DNA of 64,000 bases from the NCBI GenBank assembly GCA_944323445.1, contig CALUSM010000006.1, positions 1-64,000 on the forward strand, read 5' to 3'. This document shows positions 60,042 to 64,000 of the stretch, in pieces (within the stretch, counting starts at the first letter, position 1; each line of letters begins with the position of its first letter). The DNA is from an uncultured Bacteroidales bacterium (GTDB lineage: Bacteria; Bacteroidota; Bacteroidia; Bacteroidales; UBA932). A program made the position numbers and the translations under genes. The notes below the pieces were generated by a model. The model had not been told where the DNA came from. It made no database searches and saw only the letters and a program-made list of their open reading frames with translations.

Positions 60042-61046
60042 ATGAAAAGCAAGATATTAAAGACCGCCGTACTGCTGCTGATACCTGTACTCCTGCTGTC
60101 TTCATGCGGCAACAAAGAGCCCAAGGACCGCTCCAGATACCTGCCCAACATCACCGGCAATGCCGGAGAGGTGCTCGTAGTCATCAACAAGGGCTACTGG
60201 GAGGGAGAACTCGGCTCCACGCTCCGGGAGATTCTCGCAGGAGAATACCCCTTCCTGCCGCAGAGAGAGCCAGTATTCAAGCTCTTTAACGCGACTCCCA
60301 GCGGCTTTACCGGCAGCTATATGCTGCACCGCAACATTGTCATCATCAACGTATCCCAGGAAATCGACACAACCGGGATAAGGATAAGCCGCGACAGCTG
60401 GGCCAAGCCCCAGACAATCGTGACCGTATCGGCCAATACTGCCGAAGAGGCATCGGAATTGATATCCGGGAACAGAGAGCTGATAGTCAACGCCATCGAG
60501 CAGGCCGAACGCGACCGTCTAATAGCCAGTTCCATCAAGTACGAGGACAAGGAGGTCCGCGATGCCGTCACCGCCAACATCGGAGGCTCTCCGTATTTTC
60601 CCCGCGGATTCACAATGAAGAAGGACACTCCTGATTTCATGTGGATATCCCAGGAGACCACTTACGTCAACCAGGGCATACTCATCTTCAAGTTCCCGTA
60701 CACCGACACCACCCAGCTCTCCTACGGCTATCTCAAGGACAAGCTCCACGACCTCTGGCAGGCCAATGTGCCCGGCATGCGCGAGAACAGTTACATGACC
60801 TTCAACAAAGTCATCGACCCGGGATACAGCACCATCTCCTATAAAAGCCAGAACATGGTAGAGATGCGCGGACTCTGGGAGGTGGAGAACGACTACATGG
60901 GAGGTCCGTTCGTATGTCACATTTTCCCCGACCCGGCCAGGGAGAACATCATCATACTCAATGCATTCGTATATGCTCCCAAGTACGACAAACGCAAGTA
61001 CCTGCGCCAGGTGGAGTCGATTATTTACTCATTCAAGTGGAAATAA
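60042..61046 (+). CDS. DUF4837 family lipoprotein
   Basis: 334 residues with a lipobox LLLSSC, then a region (SRYLPNITGNAGEVLVVINKGYW) typical of DUF4837, a family found in Bacteroidota with no known function. It starts 29 bases after rseP, probably in the same operon. The promoter-tRNA-Glu unit begins eight bases after its stop. Confidence 0.85.
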   Translation: MKSKILKTAVLLLIPVLLLSSCGNKEPKDRSRYLPNITGNAGEVLVVINKGYWEGELGSTLREILAGEYPFLPQREPVFKLFNATPSGFTGSYMLHRNIVIINVSQEIDTTGIRISRDSWAKPQTIVTVSANTAEEASELISGNRELIVNAIEQAERDRLIASSIKYEDKEVRDAVTANIGGSPYFPRGFTMKKDTPDFMWISQETTYVNQGILIFKFPYTDTTQLSYGYLKDKLHDLWQANVPGMRENSYMTFNKVIDPGYSTISYKSQNMVEMRGLWEVENDYMGGPFVCHIFPDPARENIIILNAFVYAPKYDKRKYLRQVESIIYSFKWK

Positions 61047-61054
61047 TTTGCAAA

Positions 61055-61098
61055 AAAATTTGGGAGATGAAAAATATTGTATATTTTTGCACTCCCAA
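61055..61098 (+). repeat. Duplicated promoter segment, upstream copy
   Basis: 44 bases match 62646-62689 at 40 positions (AAAATTTGGGAGATGAAAAA at the start). Together with the similar tRNA-Glu genes that follow, the two units bracket gltX as direct repeats. Confidence 0.85.
61059..61089 (+). promoter_or_regulatory. Promoter of tRNA-Glu(CTC)-gltX
   Basis: TTTG (61059-61062) and TATTTTTG (61082-61089) are 19 bases apart; the tRNA starts 16 bases on. Confidence 0.8.
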
Positions 61099-61104
61099 TC
61101 GAAC

Positions 61105-61176
61105 GGTGGATTCGTCTAACGGTTAGGACACAAGATTCTCAATCTTGCAATAGGGGTTCGATTCCCCTATCCACTA
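61105..61176 (+). tRNA. tRNA-Glu (CTC)
   Basis: A 72-base cloverleaf: acceptor GGTGGAT/ATCCACT (first pair G-T), anticodon stem CAAGA/TCTTG around TTCTCAA (anticodon CTC), T arm AGGGG-TTCGATT-CCCCT. CCA not encoded. gltX begins 25 bases downstream. Confidence 0.95.
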
Positions 61177-61201
61177 CTTCTTCTTTTTCCCCCTTTATAC
61201 A

Positions 61202-62668
61202 ATGAGTGATACTGTCAGAACACGATTTGCGCCCAGTCCCACAGGCTACATGCATATCGGGAATCTGCGCACGGCGCTTTTTGCATACCTCTTTGCAAAA
61301 TCCAAAAACGGAAAATTCATACTGAGAATCGAGGACACTGACCAGGGACGCTATGTCGAAGGTTCTGTGGACGTCATCTACGACACTCTCAGGACCGCAG
61401 GACTCGTCCATGACGAAGGCCCAGACATCGGCGGAGACTACGGCCCCTACACCCAGAGCGAGCGCAAGGACCTCTACAGGAAATACGCCCTCGAGCTGGT
61501 GGAGAAAGGCGCCGCCTACTACTGTTTCTGCCAGAAAGGCGACAAGGAGTCCGAATCCCTGGAGGGAGGCTACGACCGCCACTGCCGCAATCTTCCGCAG
61601 GAAGAGGTGCAGGCCCGGCTGGCCTCAGGAGAGCCGTACGTCATCCGCCAGAGAATTCCTCTGGAGGGAACAACATCCTGGAATGACCTGGTGTACGGAG
61701 AGATTTCCGTGGAGAACTCCACTCTGGACGACCAGGTGCTGCTTAAGAGCGACGGAATGCCCACCTACAACTTCGCCAATGTCGTGGATGACCACCTGAT
61801 GGAGATCACCCACATCATCCGCGGGTCGGAGTATCTGTCCTCCAACCCCAAATATCTGCTGCTCTACCAGGCTTTCGGCTGGGAGACGCCCCGGTACATA
61901 CACCTCCCCATCATCAACGGACGCAACGCCGACGGCTCCGTCAGCAAACTGTCCAAGAGACACGGTGCGGTCAGCTTCCAGGCGCTCGTGGAACAGGGCT
62001 ACCTGCCATCGGGTATCGTCAACTACATAGCCCTCCTTGGATGGTCTCCCAAGAGCGAGCAGGAGATATTCACGATGGACGAGCTCATCTCCCAGTTCTC
62101 GGTGGAAGGCGTGCACAAGAGTCCGGCAGTCTTCGACTACCAGAAGCTGGGATGGGTCAACGGCCTGCATATCACGGCGCAGGACCCGGCAGTATTCCTT
62201 CGTGACGCATTCCCCTATGCCCGCATAGAAGGCACGTTCCTCGAGGCCAAATGGCCCAAACTGGCTTCCCTGCTGCAGTCAAGGATAACCAAATATTCCG
62301 ACATACCCGAAAAAATCGCATTCCTTTTCCAGCTGCCTGAGTACAGCCTGGACCTGTACACTCATAAAAAGAACAAGTCCACTCCCGAGAGTTCCACTGC
62401 CATCCTGCACAAGGCCATCACCACCCTCTCGGCCCTCGAGGACTGGTCGGAAGAGTCCCTGCTGGCTGCAATGACCGCCCTGGCCGGTGAATGCGGACTT
62501 AAGCTCGGTCCTCTGACATGGCCTGTGAGGATAGCGCTGTCCGGCCTGACAGCTACTCCGGGGGGAGCTATAGACATCCTGTACCTGCTGGGCAAGGAGG
62601 AATCCCTGAAAAGGTTGTCACACGGCATTCAACTAATATCCAAAGAAAATTTGGTAGATGAAAAATAA
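61202..62668 (+). CDS. gltX: Glutamyl-tRNA synthetase
   Basis: GltX charges tRNA-Glu. The 488-residue class I enzyme shows RFAPSPTGYMHIGNLRTAL (HIGH near residue 18) and the KMSKS equivalent KLSKRHGA. The C-terminal anticodon-binding domain is present. There is no separate promoter; it is expressed from the tRNA-Glu(CTC) promoter, so RNase processing of the tRNA would create its 5' end. The last codons (ending NLVDEK) form part of the -33 region of the next tRNA promoter. Whether it is discriminating (Glu only) or also charges tRNA-Gln is not clear from sequence. Confidence 0.97.
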   Translation: MSDTVRTRFAPSPTGYMHIGNLRTALFAYLFAKSKNGKFILRIEDTDQGRYVEGSVDVIYDTLRTAGLVHDEGPDIGGDYGPYTQSERKDLYRKYALELVEKGAAYYCFCQKGDKESESLEGGYDRHCRNLPQEEVQARLASGEPYVIRQRIPLEGTTSWNDLVYGEISVENSTLDDQVLLKSDGMPTYNFANVVDDHLMEITHIIRGSEYLSSNPKYLLLYQAFGWETPRYIHLPIINGRNADGSVSKLSKRHGAVSFQALVEQGYLPSGIVNYIALLGWSPKSEQEIFTMDELISQFSVEGVHKSPAVFDYQKLGWVNGLHITAQDPAVFLRDAFPYARIEGTFLEAKWPKLASLLQSRITKYSDIPEKIAFLFQLPEYSLDLYTHKKNKSTPESSTAILHKAITTLSALEDWSEESLLAAMTALAGECGLKLGPLTWPVRIALSGLTATPGGAIDILYLLGKEESLKRLSHGIQLISKENLVDEK

Positions 62669-62689
62669 TCTATATCTTTGCACTCCCAA
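62646..62689 (+). repeat. Duplicated promoter segment, downstream copy
   Basis: Matches 61055-61098 at 40 of 44 positions. Its first 23 bases are the 3' end of gltX, including the stop. Confidence 0.85.
62650..62680 (+). promoter_or_regulatory. Promoter of tRNA-Glu(TTC)-rpsT
   Basis: TTTG (62650-62653, inside gltX) and TATCTTTG (62673-62680) are 19 bases apart. A 42-base leader precedes the tRNA, longer than in the upstream unit. Confidence 0.8.
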
Positions 62690-62722
62690 AATGGGCATAT
62701 AGTGTGCGCCGATATAGAGTAT

Positions 62723-62794
62723 GGAGGATTCGTCTAGCGGCTAGGACTCAAGATTTTCATTCTTGCAACAGGGGTTCGATTCCCCTATCCTCTA
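62723..62794 (+). tRNA. tRNA-Glu (TTC)
   Basis: A 72-base cloverleaf: acceptor GGAGGAT/ATCCTCT (first pair G-T), anticodon stem CAAGA/TCTTG around TTTTCAT (anticodon TTC), same T arm as the upstream tRNA-Glu. The following bases are CCA (62795-62797), possibly by chance since other tRNAs here lack it. rpsT starts 18 bases later. Confidence 0.95.
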
Positions 62795-62815
62795 CCAAAT
62801 ATAAAAAGACACAAA

Positions 62816-63067
62816 ATGGCAAACCACGCATCAGCAGACAAGCGCAACCGTCAGAACGAAACGCGCAGATTGCATAACCGTTATTATGCAAAGACAACAC
62901 GCAACGCCATCAGGGCGCTCAGAAACACCACCGACAAAGAAGCAGCTGCGGCCCTTCTCCCCAAAGTATCCGCTATGATTGACAAGCTCGCCAAGATTAA
63001 CGTGATACACAAGAACAAAGCAGCTAACCTCAAAAGCGGAATTGCAGTTTACGTAAATAAGTTGTAA
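62816..63067 (+). CDS. rpsT: 30S ribosomal protein S20
   Basis: The 83-residue basic protein has the S20 pattern [18 protein letters not shown] and ends [11 protein letters not shown]. It binds 16S rRNA early in assembly. Expressed from the tRNA-Glu(TTC) promoter. Followed by a terminator. Confidence 0.96.
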   Translation: MANHASADKRNRQNETRRLHNRYYAKTTRNAIRALRNTTDKEAAAALLPKVSAMIDKLAKINVIHKNKAANLKSGIAVYVNKL

Positions 63068-63100
63068 TCTTTTTACGTTTCTGTACACAGATATTGAAGA

Positions 63101-63131
63101 AACTTCCCGAACTTAGCCGGGAAGTTTTTTT
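63101..63131 (+). terminator. Intrinsic terminator after rpsT
   Basis: AACTTCCCG (63101-63109) pairs with CGGGAAGTT (63118-63126), eight-base loop, then a seven-T tract (63125-63131). Confidence 0.9.
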
Positions 63132-63142
63132 ATATCTGCACA

Positions 63143-63817
63143 ATGAGCATCAATGACTGGAAAATGGATGACAGGCCGCGGGAAAAGATGAGTGTGTCGG
63201 GCGCGGCCTCACTGAGCGACTCAGAATTGCTTGCCATACTCATCAACACCGGCACCAGAGAAAAAAGCGCAATCGATATTGCACGGGAGGTCCTGGCCCG
63301 GGCCGGCAACTCACTGAACTCCCTCACGGGACTGTCCATTGACAGACTGTGCTCAATTCCCGGTATAGGCCAGGCCAAAGCCTCAAGACTGCTGGCAGCA
63401 TTCGAGCTGGCCGTCAGAATCCAGAGCGAGCCTGCCGAGCCACGGATGCGCATCACTACATCCGGCTCGGTCAGCAGGATCTTCATGCCGCTGATGCGCA
63501 ACCTCGAGCACGAGGAATGCTGGGTGCTGTTCCTCAACCGGGCAAACAAGGTCATCGCAAAGGAAAAAGTCAGCATCGGAGGAATCAGCGGAGCTGTCCT
63601 GGATCCAAGACTGATACTCCGCAAGGCCGTGGATAAGCTGGCCAGCGCCATCATTCTCATCCACAACCACCCCTCGGGGAACCCCATGCCCAGCGAGATG
63701 GACCGGAAACAGACCCGGATGCTCCGCGATGCGGCGGGACTGCTTGACATAGCCCTGCTGGACCACGTTATCGTGGCCGGCGACAAGTACTACAGTTTCA
63801 GTGACGAGGGTCTCTGA
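63143..63817 (+). CDS. radC: RadC family JAB-domain protein
   Basis: 224 residues: a helix-hairpin-helix part (LTGLSIDRLCSIPGIGQAKASRLL, residues about 60-80) and a JAB metalloprotease-like domain with HNHPSGNPMPSEMD. Though named for repair, RadC function is unresolved. It starts 12 bases after the rpsT terminator; TATATCTG at 63130-63137 is a poor -7 match. Confidence 0.93.
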   Translation: MSINDWKMDDRPREKMSVSGAASLSDSELLAILINTGTREKSAIDIAREVLARAGNSLNSLTGLSIDRLCSIPGIGQAKASRLLAAFELAVRIQSEPAEPRMRITTSGSVSRIFMPLMRNLEHEECWVLFLNRANKVIAKEKVSIGGISGAVLDPRLILRKAVDKLASAIILIHNHPSGNPMPSEMDRKQTRMLRDAAGLLDIALLDHVIVAGDKYYSFSDEGL

Positions 63818-63822
63818 TTCCG

Positions 63823-63852
63823 TTGACATCTACCTTTTTTTCGCTATATTTG
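63823..63852 (+). promoter_or_regulatory. Promoter of upp
   Basis: TTG (63823-63825, in GTTGAC) and TATATTTG (63845-63852) are 19 bases apart; the ATG follows after 18 bases. Confidence 0.65.
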
Positions 63853-63870
63853 CACTCAAAAATACCGATC

Positions 63871-64000
63871 ATGACCATCATCAATCTTGGAGACGGAAAT
63901 TCCGTCCTGAACCAGTTTGTCGCTGAGATAAGAGATAAAGACATACAGAAGAACCAGATGAGATTCCGCAGGAACCTCGAGCGCATCGGTGAGATATTCG
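63871..64000 (+). CDS. upp: Uracil phosphoribosyltransferase (5' part, cut by window end)
   Basis: The 43 visible codons (MTIINLGDGNSVLNQF, QMRFRRNLERIGEI) match the N-terminus of Bacteroidota uracil phosphoribosyltransferase, a pyrimidine salvage enzyme making UMP from uracil and PRPP. The catalytic region lies beyond the window, so identity rests on the N-terminus only. Confidence 0.75.
   Translation, partial: MTIINLGDGNSVLNQFVAEIRDKDIQKNQMRFRRNLERIGEIF

Noticed and set aside
62795..62797. Genome-encoded CCA as a rule for tRNAs
   Set aside because: Only one of four tRNAs has CCA next to the discriminator, so it is probably chance.

Overview
The window looks like a chromosomal, largely core segment of a Bacteroidota (Bacteroidales) genome of fairly high GC. 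The evidence is the repeated -7 box TAnnTTTG (often with TTTG 19-21 bases upstream) in front of genes and tRNAs, almost no Shine-Dalgarno sites, and lineage-typical families: serC-serA-DUF1015, DUF4837 lipoprotein, HU-CCDC81 membrane protein, S16 with a long Ala/Glu tail, acyl-CoA reductase, lipoprotein-type RND outer-membrane factor. An Alistipes/Rikenellaceae-like or related uncultured gut lineage fits best, but this is an inference. I see no prophage, CRISPR array, integrase or full insertion sequence.

Layout. 1-467: a 117-base tandem array built on a 39-base beat of hairpins, then a 143-base element with inverted ends. 468-5358 (-): a transglutaminase-like lipoprotein and dnaG. 5427-8559 (+): a three-gene signalling operon of a histidine-kinase-like protein without its phospho-acceptor His, a canonical soluble histidine kinase, and a receiver/PP2C-phosphatase protein. 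8554-8942: a structured repeat, tRNA-Asn and a divergent promoter. 8942-16191: HU-domain membrane protein, metG, a GH2 beta-galactosidase and an MFS exporter. 16192-16598: tRNA-Leu with an unusual 22-base-pair terminator and a candidate small RNA. 16599-26614 (-): S41 protease, dCMP deaminase, acyl-CoA synthetase, MsbA-like ABC exporter, two membrane proteins of unknown function, FKBP isomerase and nhaA. 26667-30940: ureohydrolase, kdsD and divergent recQ. 30971-37631 (-): inverted-repeat element, sugar nucleotidyltransferase, serine operon (serC, serA, DUF1015), pyrI/pyrB and an IMPACT-family protein. 37695-43914 (+): acyl-CoA reductase, pRiA4b ORF-3-like protein, miaA, cation/proton antiporter, DUF362 ferredoxin and menA. 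44008-49848 (+): complete RND efflux operon. 49920-54201 (+): orphan AAA ATPase, SDR, VOC protein, rpsP and rimM. 54221-56640 (-): phosphohexomutase, def and ruvX. 56663-61046 (+): M23 protein, dxr, rseP and DUF4837. 61055-64000 (+): tRNA-Glu(CTC), gltX, tRNA-Glu(TTC), rpsT, radC and the start of upp.

The genes mostly serve replication and repair (dnaG, recQ, ruvX, radC), translation (metG, gltX, three tRNA families, rpsP, rimM, def, rpsT, miaA), envelope biogenesis (kdsD, MsbA-like, rseP, M23, dxr, menA, RND efflux), and serine and pyrimidine synthesis. The least explained parts are the degenerate/canonical kinase pair with its phosphatase output, the duplicated promoter-tRNA-Glu units that bracket gltX, the tRNA-Leu terminator that can pair with the mature tRNA 3' end, the short promoter-terminator unit at 16477-16575, several inverted-repeat elements, and the 28-base palindrome in front of an orphan ATPase.
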